The notes below the pieces were generated by a model. It had not been told where the DNA came from. It was given only the letters and a program-made list of their open reading frames with translations, and ran no database searches. A stretch of 42,770 nucleotides of DNA from CAYRVF01 sp964427535 (GTDB taxonomy: Bacteria; Chloroflexota; Ktedonobacteria; Ktedonobacterales; JADMIN01): the NCBI GenBank assembly GCA_964427535.1, contig CAYRVF010000029.1, positions 1 to 42,770 on the forward strand, written 5' to 3'. This document shows positions 14,263 to 21,700 of the stretch, one piece after another. The number at the start of each line of letters is the position of its first letter. Position 1 is the first letter of the stretch. The position numbers and the translations under genes are program-made.

Positions 14263-16842
14263 CTAGTTGGTACGGTTGCCAGTCGCGTTGGCGACGACGC
14301 CAGGGACGTAGGGCAGGAAGGCACGCGCGAAGGTGCGCCCGTCCACCTGCAGCAGAATGGGCTGCCCTGGTACGCCGCTCTGCGCTCCCTGGGCAGTATT
14401 GGATGCGCCGTAGCCGGCCGGGTTGGGGTAGCTGGCGATGGTGGTGGGCAGGGCCAGCGGGACACCAGTGCTGCCAGAGCCGAGGGTGCTCAGCGAGAGC
14501 GAGGCGCTGCCCGCCGTCAGGCCTTGCAGACGCCCCGCGATCTGGGCGGCAATGCCCTGCGCGGCCGTCGCGACCGCACCTTGCTGGCTGGTGAGACCGT
14601 CGACAAGCATCTTGCCCAGATTCGGCATCCAGGTGTCGGCGTCGGAGCCTGGTCCTTCCTTCGTCGGCGAGTGGAAGCCGAGAAACTTGAAGATGTTGCC
14701 GGCGATGCCTTGTACGGCCTTGCCGACGTTCCCGGCCGTGTTGGTGATGCCCTGCACGAGCATGGTGATGAGGTTCTCGCCCCAGTGCAGCGCCTGCCCG
14801 GCGAGCCCAGTGATCATCGACGTAATGGGATCCACGACACCTGATTTCACCGCCGCGCCTGCCCGTCCGGCGAGCCCTGTAATGAACCCGAGGACGCCAT
14901 TCCAGGCGTTCGACACATCGGTCGAGATGGTCGTCCAGGTCCCCTTCAGAAACCCGATGATCTGGCCGGCGATGTTCTGTACCTGGGTCCAGACATTCTG
15001 CACAGGCTGCACGATATGGTCGTAGACCCAGGCCCAGGCCGCAGCGGCGTCGCTCTGGATCGTCGACCAGGCGTCCAGCAACACCTTTTTCACGTCAGTA
15101 AGCGCGGTGGCGAGGAAGGCCTTGGCGTCGAGGAAAATCGCCTTGATCCCATCCACCATGTCCTTCACGTAGGTGTTGTGCTCGTAGAGCCAGCGAAAGG
15201 CCGCCAGAATGTCACTGAGCGCCGTCTGCACCAGCGTCTTGACCTCGGTGAAGGCCGCCTGTATGAGCGCCCAGGCTTCGCGGTAGGGCCACGTGTAGAG
15301 CTCGAGGAGTTTGAGGCCCCAGTCCTTGGCGATGCTCAGAATATGACCGAGTGCGTCGCCGACCGCCTGTTTGATATTGCCGAAGAATTGCTGGACCTGG
15401 GACCAGTGCTGGATCAGCTCATAGATGCCGATGGCGACGGCGGCGAGCGCCGCCCCGAGCAGGATGAAGGGGGCGGCGGCGGCCAGCGTCGCCATCGCGG
15501 CGGCACCGGCCGCGATGGCCTGAGCTCCGAAGGCCGTGACCGAGGCCATGATGCCGGCGACGGCAGCTGGGATCGCGGACGCGGCGAAGCCGAGCATCGC
15601 GCCGCCCAGAATGATGAGGATGGCCTTGACCGCATCGGCCGCCGGGGATGTGCTCTGCAGGAACTTCACCAGCCGCTCGCCGGTATCGACGGCGTTCTTG
15701 ATGCCGGTCGCGACGGTCTTCAGTGCGGGCACCAGATTATTGGCGAAGAGATCGACGACCTGGCCGGCCACCGGCAGCAGCTTGGTGCCGAGTTGGATCA
15801 TCAGCGTCTGGACCACTTCTTTGGCCCGATCCACCTTCTGGTTGAAGTCACCCTGCACCAAGTTCCAGCCGGTAATCTGCGCGCCGCCCTTCTGGACGGC
15901 GTCGCCGATGCCACCGACGTTGGCCTGGAAATCCTTCATATGCTGACCGGTCAGGTCGAGCATGCCCTGCATCTGCCGCGACCCGCCGGCGATGTTTTTG
16001 AGCGCGTTGACATACCCGGCCGACCCTTCCGGGAATTTCTTCCCGACGGCGTCGGTGATCATCTGCAGCGCGCCCGGCAGGCTCTTCTGCATCTCGGCGG
16101 CGACGTCCGCGCTGTTCAGGCCTACCTCGGCGAGGGCCTTCTTGGCACCCGCGGACGGGGCCGTGAGCGCCAGCATGGTTTGGCGGAGGTAGGTCGAGGC
16201 GTTCGCGGCGTCAACGCCCTCACCGGTCATCGTCGCCATGGCCGCCATGACATCATTCAGGCCAATATGCGCGGCGGAGGCGGTCGGCAGGATCTGCGAC
16301 AAGCTGCCTGCCAGATCCGACATGTGGGTTTTGCCGTTGGCGACGGTCGCGATCAGTGTGTTGACCGCCCCCGAAGCCCCATTCGTGACGTTGGGGAAGT
16401 CCTTTAGAATCGTCGTCACAGCGTCAGCGGTGGTGCCTAAATCGGCGTTGCCGACCCGCGCGCCCTCGGCGGCCGCCTTCAATACGTCGAGGCCGGCCTT
16501 GCCGTGGAAGCCGGCGGACTCGATCATGTACATGCCGGAGGTGAGCTGCTGTGTCGAGGTGCCGGTGTCGCGCGCCATCTGCAGGATGCCGTCTGACACC
16601 ATCTTGAGGTTGGCCTGGGACTCACCTGCGCCGGTAACGAGCGAGGTCATCCCCGCCTCGAAATCTCCGGCCATTTTCGTGGCCGCGACGCCGATGCCGG
16701 CCACCGCCGCTCCGGTCGCGGCGATGCCGAGACCCAGGACGCCTCCCGCCCCGAGCAGACTCGCGATCCCTCCCAGGCCCTGTTGCGCGGACAGCGTATC
16801 CGCTTGCACTTTGACCAGGAGCTGCGCAGCCGTGATACCCAT
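14263..16842 (-). CDS. tail tape measure protein (859 aa)
   Basis: The N-terminal 350 residues match the TP901/PhageMin tail domain: long Ala/Gly helices, with SAGFHGKAGLDVLKAAAEGA, GLNDVMAAMATMTGEGVDAA and FPEGSAGYVNALKNIAGGSR. The centre has hydrophobic helices (ILIILGGAMLGFAASAI, AAPFILLGAALAAVAIGIYE), followed by Trp-rich repeats (WSTIQSDAAAAWAWVYDHI, VQNVWTQVQNIAGQI). The C-terminus has FLGFHSPTKEGPGSDADTW, widespread in tape measures. Tail length scales with this protein, so a medium-length siphovirus tail is expected. Confidence 0.9.
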   Translation of the reverse strand: MGITAAQLLVKVQADTLSAQQGLGGIASLLGAGGVLGLGIAATGAAVAGIGVAATKMAGDFEAGMTSLVTGAGESQANLKMVSDGILQMARDTGTSTQQLTSGMYMIESAGFHGKAGLDVLKAAAEGARVGNADLGTTADAVTTILKDFPNVTNGASGAVNTLIATVANGKTHMSDLAGSLSQILPTASAAHIGLNDVMAAMATMTGEGVDAANASTYLRQTMLALTAPSAGAKKALAEVGLNSADVAAEMQKSLPGALQMITDAVGKKFPEGSAGYVNALKNIAGGSRQMQGMLDLTGQHMKDFQANVGGIGDAVQKGGAQITGWNLVQGDFNQKVDRAKEVVQTLMIQLGTKLLPVAGQVVDLFANNLVPALKTVATGIKNAVDTGERLVKFLQSTSPAADAVKAILIILGGAMLGFAASAIPAAVAGIMASVTAFGAQAIAAGAAAMATLAAAAPFILLGAALAAVAIGIYELIQHWSQVQQFFGNIKQAVGDALGHILSIAKDWGLKLLELYTWPYREAWALIQAAFTEVKTLVQTALSDILAAFRWLYEHNTYVKDMVDGIKAIFLDAKAFLATALTDVKKVLLDAWSTIQSDAAAAWAWVYDHIVQPVQNVWTQVQNIAGQIIGFLKGTWTTISTDVSNAWNGVLGFITGLAGRAGAAVKSGVVDPITSMITGLAGQALHWGENLITMLVQGITNTAGNVGKAVQGIAGNIFKFLGFHSPTKEGPGSDADTWMPNLGKMLVDGLTSQQGAVATAAQGIAAQIAGRLQGLTAGSASLSLSTLGSGSTGVPLALPTTIASYPNPAGYGASNTAQGAQSGVPGQPILLQVDGRTFARAFLPYVPGVVANATGNRTN

Positions 16843-16912
16843 TGGGGCGTCCTTGTCAGGGGGAAGTCAGGCGAGATCGAGGAGGAGGGTGAGGGAAAGG
16901 CAGGGGGGAGTG

Positions 16913-17116
16913 CTAGGCGTCGTGCACAGGTTCGTCGGCCGCGTCAGCCTGCGCGTCATGGGCGGATGGGGACGTGGGCTCAGATGGGGCGGAGGCATCT
17001 GACGCGAGGGAGTCGAGGAGCTCGGCGAGCACCTGTCCAGGGAGGACGGCGCGCTGCTCGGCGACGCGTTCGAGGTCCGCGTACTGCGCGTCGGAGACGA
17101 CGATGTACTTGCTCAC
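16913..17116 (-). CDS. small hypothetical protein (67 aa)
   Basis: GTG at 17116 with GAAGGA about 12 nt upstream. One helix (AQYADLERVAEQRAVLPGQV, then LAELLDSLASDA) is followed by an acidic Ser/Pro/Ala tail. It lies between the tail assembly chaperone and the tape measure, a place where extra chaperone-like proteins occur. Function unknown. Confidence 0.5.
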   Translation of the reverse strand: MSKYIVVSDAQYADLERVAEQRAVLPGQVLAELLDSLASDASAPSEPTSPSAHDAQADAADEPVHDA

Positions 17117-17150
17117 GTGGAGGCGTTCCTTCGGGGAGGATAGTGGGGTC

Positions 17151-17731
17151 TCAGCTCGTCTCGGGGCCGTTGGCCGCGTCGAGCTCGGCGGATTGTGCCA
17201 TGAGCGCCCATTGCTGCCAGTAGAGGGGCTGCTCGGCGAGGACCCAGGGCGGCACTTTGAGGTAGCGTGCGGCCCGGATCAGGGGGTACCAGTCGGGAAT
17301 GTAGCCCAGCTGGCCCTCGGTGAGGAAATAGCGCCGGAGGGCGGCGGTCTCCGTCAGGCGCGGGCCTGCTCCGGCTGTGCCTGCTCCGGCGCCGTCGCTT
17401 CCCCCGGTTTCATCTCCGCGATGCAGGTGAAGAGGATGGCCAGCTGCACCTGCGCCGCGATATCGGCCGCGAGCCGCGTGGGATCGAGCGGGAACATGCT
17501 TCCGTCGTCGTCTTCCACGTCCCAGGTGGTGAGCAGACGCGCCACATGCTCGGAGATCGCCAGCACGACGTCCGGCGTCAGATGCTCCACGTCGTCGAGG
17601 GTCTGGATGTCCGCGAGGAAGCGCGGCGTCACCATGCCGGTGCGGAACTCGAACGCGATGGTGTCGCCGTCGCCGAGATCGAGCGTGGCGCGCTTCGTCT
17701 TTTTGGCGAGATCCTTGTACTTGAAACCCAT
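17151..17731 (-). CDS. tail assembly chaperone, -1 frameshift product (193 aa)
   Basis: Reading starts at ATG 17731 (MGFKYKDLAKKTKRATLDLG), shifts back one base near 17399-17405 and ends at the TGA at 17153-17151. The second part (RRYFLTEGQLGYIPDWYPLI, then RAARYLKVPPWVLAEQPLYW) has no usable start of its own, but its -1 frame is open across the junction and its composition is clearly protein-like. This is the conserved gpG/gpGT-type arrangement upstream of the tape measure in siphophages. The fusion protein is needed in small amounts to load the tape measure. Unshifted ribosomes make the 125-aa form ending at 17354. Confidence 0.8.
17354..17731 (-). CDS. tail assembly chaperone, unshifted form (125 aa)
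   Basis: The 0-frame product, ending KPGEATAPEQAQPEQARA before TGA at 17356-17354. The core has an alpha/beta start (ATLDLGDGDTIAFEFRTGMV) and helices with ITLAISEHVARLLTTWDVED-like character. It is the abundant member of the chaperone pair and coats the tape measure before tail-tube polymerisation. It sits directly after the major tail protein gene, the usual order. Confidence 0.8.
   Translation of the reverse strand: MGFKYKDLAKKTKRATLDLGDGDTIAFEFRTGMVTPRFLADIQTLDDVEHLTPDVVLAISEHVARLLTTWDVEDDDGSMFPLDPTRLAADIAAQVQLAILFTCIAEMKPGEATAPEQAQPEQARA
17399..17405 (-). promoter_or_regulatory. -1 ribosomal frameshift site GGGGGAA
   Basis: On the minus strand the 0 frame reads CCG GGG GAA. Slipping one base back gives GGG GGA, so the P-site pairing stays perfect and the A-site loses one pair. 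From here the -1 frame is open to 17151. About 15 codons separate it from the 0-frame stop. Downstream sequence is GC-rich and could fold, but no pseudoknot was established. Confidence 0.65.
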
Positions 17732-17771
17732 GGCTGTCGCGTGTCCTTGCGTACTCGTGAGAGGCTGCTGA

Positions 17772-18767
17772 TTAGAGGGTGCTGAGCGTGTTGATGAGGG
17801 TCAGCTTCTGCGCGTTGCCCCAGGCCGCGTCCTCTGCCACCTCCAGCGTCCACTCGATCTTGAAGAGGCCGTCTGCGTCACCGAATTCGGACACATTGGT
17901 GACCTTGCAGGCCATGTCGTGCGTGAACTCGGCGTTGATGGCGTTGGTGGCGTCGATGACCGCGCCCTGGGCATCGACGCGCACATAGACGGTGTCGCCC
18001 TGCTGCATGTGCGCGAGCAGCGACATGCCTTGCGTATCCGCCTCCAGCGAGAGCTTGACCTCGTTCTTCGGCGCGAGATCAACGTGGCTGCTGTACGACG
18101 GGTTCGCGCGGTTGACGAACCAGAGCGGGCCGAAGTAGTTGCTGGCCGCGAAATCGAGCTCGAGGAAGTTGGTGAGCTGCGTGGTGCCCAGGCCCGCCGA
18201 GGTCGTGTCGAGGTAGACGTTGGCCTGTTTGCCGACCATCGGGGAGAGCGCGACAACGGTCGGGTTGGTGGTCATGGAGATGCCATCCGAGATGGCCTGG
18301 CCCATGAAGTCACCCGAGATCGACATCTCGCTCTTGCGATTGAGCTTGTAGCCCCAGCCCGTGAAGAGCAGATAGGCGAGCGCGTCGGCGCGCACTGCGT
18401 CGCCTTGTTGCAGCGTGTAGGTCTGAGGGTTGGCGTTACCCGAGAGCGGCGGCGTGAAGATGCTCTTGTAGGCGGACGTCGAGGGGGCGACCAGCGCCGG
18501 CGTGACCTTGCCACAGATCGAGTTGAGGACGTACATGAGCGCGTTGTAGTCCATATCGCCGCTGATCTTGCCGTTCGTCATCTCGGTCAGCTCTTCGGCC
18601 GTCGAGAGATACTTGCGTCCGGTCGGGCGGAAGGTCTTGACGCTCGGCTTGATGCCCCACGACCACGTGAAGGCCTCAATGAGTTTCCCAGCAGGAACAG
18701 AGGTGCCCGGCGTGGCCTCGGGGCCGAGCTGCACTTGCTGGTTGACGGTAGCGCGATGTCCTGGCAT
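17772..18767 (-). CDS. major tail (tube) protein (331 aa)
   Basis: The start MPGHRATVNQQVQLG at 18767 follows a GGATGGA sequence; an ATG 18 nt upstream (18785) is the alternative. The sequence LGPEATPGTSVPAGKLIEAF, then GRKYLSTAEELTEMTNGKIS and NPQTYTLQQGDAVRADALAY is typical of siphophage tail-tube proteins (often annotated as phage tail tube protein). The C-terminal IEWTLEVAEDAAWGNAQKLT block also fits. It lies between the tail terminator and tail chaperone genes. A much longer frame upstream is Arg/Pro-rich and overlaps the previous gene's end, so it was not used. Confidence 0.8.
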   Translation of the reverse strand: MPGHRATVNQQVQLGPEATPGTSVPAGKLIEAFTWSWGIKPSVKTFRPTGRKYLSTAEELTEMTNGKISGDMDYNALMYVLNSICGKVTPALVAPSTSAYKSIFTPPLSGNANPQTYTLQQGDAVRADALAYLLFTGWGYKLNRKSEMSISGDFMGQAISDGISMTTNPTVVALSPMVGKQANVYLDTTSAGLGTTQLTNFLELDFAASNYFGPLWFVNRANPSYSSHVDLAPKNEVKLSLEADTQGMSLLAHMQQGDTVYVRVDAQGAVIDATNAINAEFTHDMACKVTNVSEFGDADGLFKIEWTLEVAEDAAWGNAQKLTLINTLSTL

Positions 18768-18928
18768 GCTGTCGGTTCCATCCATCCTGCCGGCCGGCGC
18801 GCGTGGCGAGGTACGGCCCGGGCACGAAAATGCCCCGCGCCTCGTGGTGCGGCAGGGCATGAGAGCTGAAGGGGGAGTTGGAGAGTGGGAGTGAGAGCGG
18901 GGATAGGGGAGGCGAGAGAGGAGGAGGC

Positions 18929-19336
18929 CTAGCGGAGGATGCGGTGAATGCCGCCCAGGCGCGACCACGAGATCCCGTTCACGAGCTCGTCGAGCGCGAT
19001 CTCTTGCTCGCGGTAGCAGGCCAGAATGGTGATGCCGCCTGCGCTCTGTGACGTCCGGCCGAGGAGGGTGTCGAGGCGGTTCGCACAGGTCACGAGCGCG
19101 GGAAACTGGCTCGTCGGACCGATCGCGACTACCTGGAAGAGCTCACTCGTCATGAGCCGTACGGCCGTCCCCGAGAGGACGTCACTGCCGCCCTGGTGGG
19201 ACAGCAGGATGTAGGGTGTCGGCGTCTTCACCGGTGCGAGCCCGCGCCGTATGCCGCCAGGTGCGGCCGACAGGAGGGCGCTATCGGCCGAGAGGATGGC
19301 CGTGAGCCATTGGAGATCCGAAGCAACCTCGTTCAT
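18929..19336 (-). CDS. tail terminator / tail completion protein (135 aa)
   Basis: The layout is an N-terminal helix (ASDLQWLTAILSADSALLSA), YILLSHQGGSDVLS, LFQVVAIG and ITILACYREQEIAL: the alpha/beta fold of the DUF3168/gpU-type tail terminator, which caps the tail tube. The start overlaps the previous stop by one base (TAATG). Its place between gp10-like and major tail protein genes supports the call. Confidence 0.65.
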   Translation of the reverse strand: MNEVASDLQWLTAILSADSALLSAAPGGIRRGLAPVKTPTPYILLSHQGGSDVLSGTAVRLMTSELFQVVAIGPTSQFPALVTCANRLDTLLGRTSQSAGGITILACYREQEIALDELVNGISWSRLGGIHRILR

Positions 19337-19743
19337 TACAGGTTCTCGAGCATCTTGTCTTCGAGGCGGCTCATCGACTCGACGAAGGAGGGACGGACCG
19401 CTTCAGCCGCGGGCGTGAGGTACGGGTGGGGTGGGATGGAGCGCGTACCGAGCTCCTGGAAGATGCCATAGGACGCGCCGACGGCCACATAGGCTTCAGT
19501 CACCGTCGTCGGCGGCTCGACTTCCGGCAGCAACTCACCCGCGCCAGAGACGTCCGAGCCGTAGCTGCTGCTGTCCTTGGTCACGACGTAGATGCTCGAA
19601 TCGAGGAAGCCAGTAGGATGCTGCCAGCCGTTGTTCTTGCTCGCCTTCGCCTGGATGTCGAACGCGGCTTTTTTGACGAGCTGCGCGGCGGCTTTATCCA
19701 TCGCCGCCATCAGCTCGGGGAAGATGTTGAACTCGCCGTCCAT
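19336..19743 (-). CDS. HK97 gp10-like head-tail protein (135 aa)
   Basis: It has the family pattern: a helix AAMDKAAAQLVKKAAFDIQA, then KASKNNGWQHPTGFLDSSIY (gp10 proteins have a ..TG.L..S motif), and AYVAVGASYGIFQELGTRSI with PPHPYLTPA near the C-terminus. The Y...E.GT...P..P.L.PA motif is diagnostic for HK97-gp10_like proteins. It acts at the head-tail joint. Confidence 0.85.
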   Translation of the reverse strand: MDGEFNIFPELMAAMDKAAAQLVKKAAFDIQAKASKNNGWQHPTGFLDSSIYVVTKDSSSYGSDVSGAGELLPEVEPPTTVTEAYVAVGASYGIFQELGTRSIPPHPYLTPAAEAVRPSFVESMSRLEDKMLENL

Positions 19744-19755
19744 GGCGTTCGTGCC

Positions 19756-20112
19756 CTATCTGATCTCGCTCGCCAGCACGCGCCGGCGGGTTTCATAGCT
19801 GCGTGGCGCGAGCACGGCCTGCACGCGCAGCGTCTGTCCGGCGACGACGATTTGGTCGTCGTTCTTCACGTCCTGACCAGCCGGGAGCCCGACCACCCAG
19901 GTCGATTGATCGCCGATGAGGTACTCGTAGTTCTGCATCAGCTGCGCGGACGGCTGCGAGAGGCTGCACAATGGAGTTGCGAGGGGCTGGTAGCCGTCGC
20001 TCTCGGAGCCGTAGCCGTCGGCGACGGGGGCTTTGCGTTCGATGGTGCAGGGGGTATCGAGCGCGGCCGCGCACGCGGCTTGCATGGCGGCGAGCTCGTG
20101 GGCTGGGATCAT
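19756..20112 (-). CDS. head closure / head-tail adaptor protein (118 aa)
   Basis: Pattern: N-terminal helix MIPAHELAAMQAACAAALDT, CTIERKAPVADGYG, then ATPLCSLSQPS, WVVGLPAGQDVKNDDQIVVA and GQTLRVQAVLAPRSYETRRR. A small beta barrel with DQIV..G.TLRV is seen in head-closure (SPP1 gp16-like) proteins. It would seal the connector after DNA packaging. Assigned from pattern and gene order. Confidence 0.65.
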   Translation of the reverse strand: MIPAHELAAMQAACAAALDTPCTIERKAPVADGYGSESDGYQPLATPLCSLSQPSAQLMQNYEYLIGDQSTWVVGLPAGQDVKNDDQIVVAGQTLRVQAVLAPRSYETRRRVLASEIR

Positions 20113-20134
20113 GAGAGCTGTCCCTCGCTAGGTG

Positions 20135-20758
20135 CTACGTGCCGCTCACGTCACCAGGGCCGCCCATGCCGAGCGAGAAGACACTGTGCGCGCCCGCGAG
20201 ATCGTGGCGTCGCGCCTTCGACGAGGTGGCCATCGCGCGCCGGCGATAGGTCGCCGCGAGCTGCTGCTTGGCGGCGACGATCTGCGAGCGGCGGAAGGTC
20301 TGGCCGTCGGACGTGAAGTCGTAGGCGGTCGTGGCGAGGAACGCGGCCCACTGGTCGAGGAGATCCGCGGCTGCCGCGTTGACGTCGTAGAACTTGCCCG
20401 TGATGAAGACGGGCGGGTAGACGCCAGCGGGGGTGCTCTGCGGCAGCGTCCAGTGACCGCTGATGCGGTCGGCGCTGGTGGGGGTGATGACGCTGAAGTC
20501 GACCCAGGTCAGGACCTCGTCGCTCTCCCAATTACTGGGGCTGGCGTAGTAGTCCAGGTAGTCGTAGAGCGCGCCGGGCACGAGCGTCGGCCCCGGCAGG
20601 AGCGGCGCGTAGCGCACCGTGAAGCGGTGCTCATCCAGTTGATCCTGGATGTCCTGATCCTGGAACTGCATCGTAGCGCCGGTTGGCGGCGGATTAGGAT
20701 CGCCGATGTAGCGCCGCACGCGCGCGATCAGGTCGGCCATGCTGGTACGGACCGCCAT
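20135..20758 (-). CDS. head-tail connector (adaptor) protein (207 aa)
   Basis: N-terminal ADLIARVRRYIGDPN followed by FQDQDIQDQLDEHRFTVRYA is the helical start seen in gp6/gp15-type connectors. C-terminal ANAAADLLDQWAAFLATTAY-like helices (DVNAAAADLLDQWAAFLA) and SQIVAAKQQLAATYRRRAMA complete the helical bundle. Central loops are Pro/Tyr-rich. It attaches beneath the portal. The ATG at 20758 overlaps the preceding stop. Confidence 0.65.
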   Translation of the reverse strand: MAVRTSMADLIARVRRYIGDPNPPPTGATMQFQDQDIQDQLDEHRFTVRYAPLLPGPTLVPGALYDYLDYYASPSNWESDEVLTWVDFSVITPTSADRISGHWTLPQSTPAGVYPPVFITGKFYDVNAAAADLLDQWAAFLATTAYDFTSDGQTFRRSQIVAAKQQLAATYRRRAMATSSKARRHDLAGAHSVFSLGMGGPGDVSGT

Positions 20759-21093
20759 TAGCGTGCCGCGCCTTTCGTGGCCATCGTCACGGAGGGAGTC
20801 GTGCCCGCGAGCGTCGAGAGCCGGACGCGCACGAACTCGCCGACGGGTCCAGCGCCACTGCGCAGGGCATAGGTGCCGGTGGCGGTCACGCTTTGCGTGG
20901 CGATCTGCGCCCAGTTCTGCCCGTCGGGGCTGTCCTCCAGGACGAGCGTGGCAGTCGCGCCCGCGCCGGAGATCGCGCTCACAATGACGTGCGCGACGAA
21001 GGCCTGGTGGCCCGCGCTGTTGTGTGTCTGATGTTGCGTGATCGTGGACGGCGCGGTGAAGGTGCCGTCGAGCATGCCGCTATAGTTGCGCAT
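20758..21093 (-). CDS. hypothetical beta-rich virion protein (111 aa)
   Basis: The ATG at 21093 (MRNYSGMLDGTFTAPSTITQ) has GGAGGAAGG about 11 nt upstream. The body reads QAFVAHVIVSAISGAGATAT, LVLEDSPDGQNWAQI and GEFVRVRLSTLAG, a small beta-sandwich pattern seen in phage proteins of about 110 aa encoded after the capsid gene (decoration or fibre-like). The same frame stays open upstream to 21558, but that extension reads through the tRNA-like RNA and is rejected. Confidence 0.6.
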   Translation of the reverse strand: MRNYSGMLDGTFTAPSTITQHQTHNSAGHQAFVAHVIVSAISGAGATATLVLEDSPDGQNWAQIATQSVTATGTYALRSGAGPVGEFVRVRLSTLAGTTPSVTMATKGAAR

Positions 21094-21127
21094 TGTGTGG
21101 CGCCTTCCTCCGCTACGTGTCCTATCG

Positions 21128-21376
21128 CTACCGGCTGCCGCGACCGCTCTTGGCAGGCTCACCCTCGGACGCAGGCTCGCCGTCTGAGGCGAAGGGGGAG
21201 GCGATGCCATGCTCGGCGCAGAACGCCTCGATCTCTTCGCGTGAGGCCTCACGCGCGGGCTTCCCCGCTGGATCCTGCTCGCTCGGCTTGATGCTGGCCT
21301 GGCCGAGGTGGGTGGCGAAGTCCTCGTCGTTGACGATGTGGACCACGCCGCCGTGGTTGACGATGAAACGGGCCAT
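21128..21376 (-). CDS. small hypothetical protein (82 aa)
   Basis: N-terminus ARFIVNHGGVVHIVNDEDFA, then a flexible charged region rich in Glu, Ala, Ser and Pro (REEIEAFCAEHGIASPFASD, then GEPASEGEPAKSGRGSR). GAGAGGG lies about 12 nt before the ATG. Short proteins of this form occur after capsid genes in several phages, but no family is recognised. It follows the tRNA-like RNA directly. Confidence 0.6.
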   Translation of the reverse strand: MARFIVNHGGVVHIVNDEDFATHLGQASIKPSEQDPAGKPAREASREEIEAFCAEHGIASPFASDGEPASEGEPAKSGRGSR

Positions 21377-21434
21377 GAGTAGGTACCCTCTCGGTGGTCT
21401 CCATCCAATGGAGATGTGATGATGCGTGTGGGCT

Positions 21435-21455
21435 GGGATGTGGGATGTGGGATGT
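21435..21455. repeat. GGGATGT x3 tandem repeat
   Basis: Three exact copies of GGGATGT at 21435, 21442 and 21449, directly abutting the acceptor-stem 3' strand of the tRNA-like RNA. Read on the minus strand the RNA is followed by ACATCCC three times. Confidence 0.85.
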
Positions 21456-21681
21456 GGGAGAGCGGCAGGGATTCGAACCCCGCACGGTAGTGGATAGGCG
21501 TGTACCGACGCCTCGTTTTAGTTCCTGCCCGGTAAGACCGGGCCTTCCCTCGTGGCATGCGCCGAAATACTCGGCAACCTAACCGCGGCAGCTCCGATAC
21601 GGCACGAAATGCACCGAAGTACGGATACCGGCGAGGTTCTCCACTACCTGATGACCTTTACCCTTTCAGGCACGCTCCCCC
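21455..21681 (-). ncRNA. tRNA-like/tmRNA-like structured RNA with a 140-nt insertion
   Basis: On the minus strand the 5' GGGGGAGCG (21681-21673) pairs with CGCTCTCCC (21464-21456), nine continuous pairs with one G-U. TG at tRNA positions 8-9 precedes a D-like arm CCTGA/TCAGG (21670-21666 and 21651-21647) whose loop holds GGG and GG. The next stem AGTGG/CCACT (21645-21641 and 21493-21489) corresponds to the anticodon stem, and extends to an 8-bp complement GGTAGTGG/CCACTACC. A T-arm GCGGGG-TTCGAAT-CCCTGC (21483-21465) is canonical in its loop. In place of a 7-nt anticodon loop there are 147 nt with their own hairpins, such as GCCCGGT/ACCGGGC at 21527-21543. It has no tag reading frame like a canonical tmRNA and is too short for a group I intron. 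Acceptor plus T stem is 15 bp rather than 12. Function unknown. Confidence 0.6.
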
Positions 21682-21700
21682 AAAACCGTGACCGTCGCGA

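Noticed and set aside
21094..21558. Upstream extension of the 111-aa protein, containing RAGFESLPLS
   Set aside because: That peptide is the translation of the T-arm of the tRNA-like RNA. The real start at 21093 has its own Shine-Dalgarno sequence.
21494..21640. Group I intron in a tRNA anticodon loop
   Set aside because: 147 nt is below the usual minimum and I could not find P3-P7 core pairings.
21455..21681. Canonical tmRNA
   Set aside because: No tag-peptide frame ending in ALAA or similar, no conserved tmRNA D-loop motif, and a length of 227 nt that is short for tmRNA. Kept as tRNA-like only.
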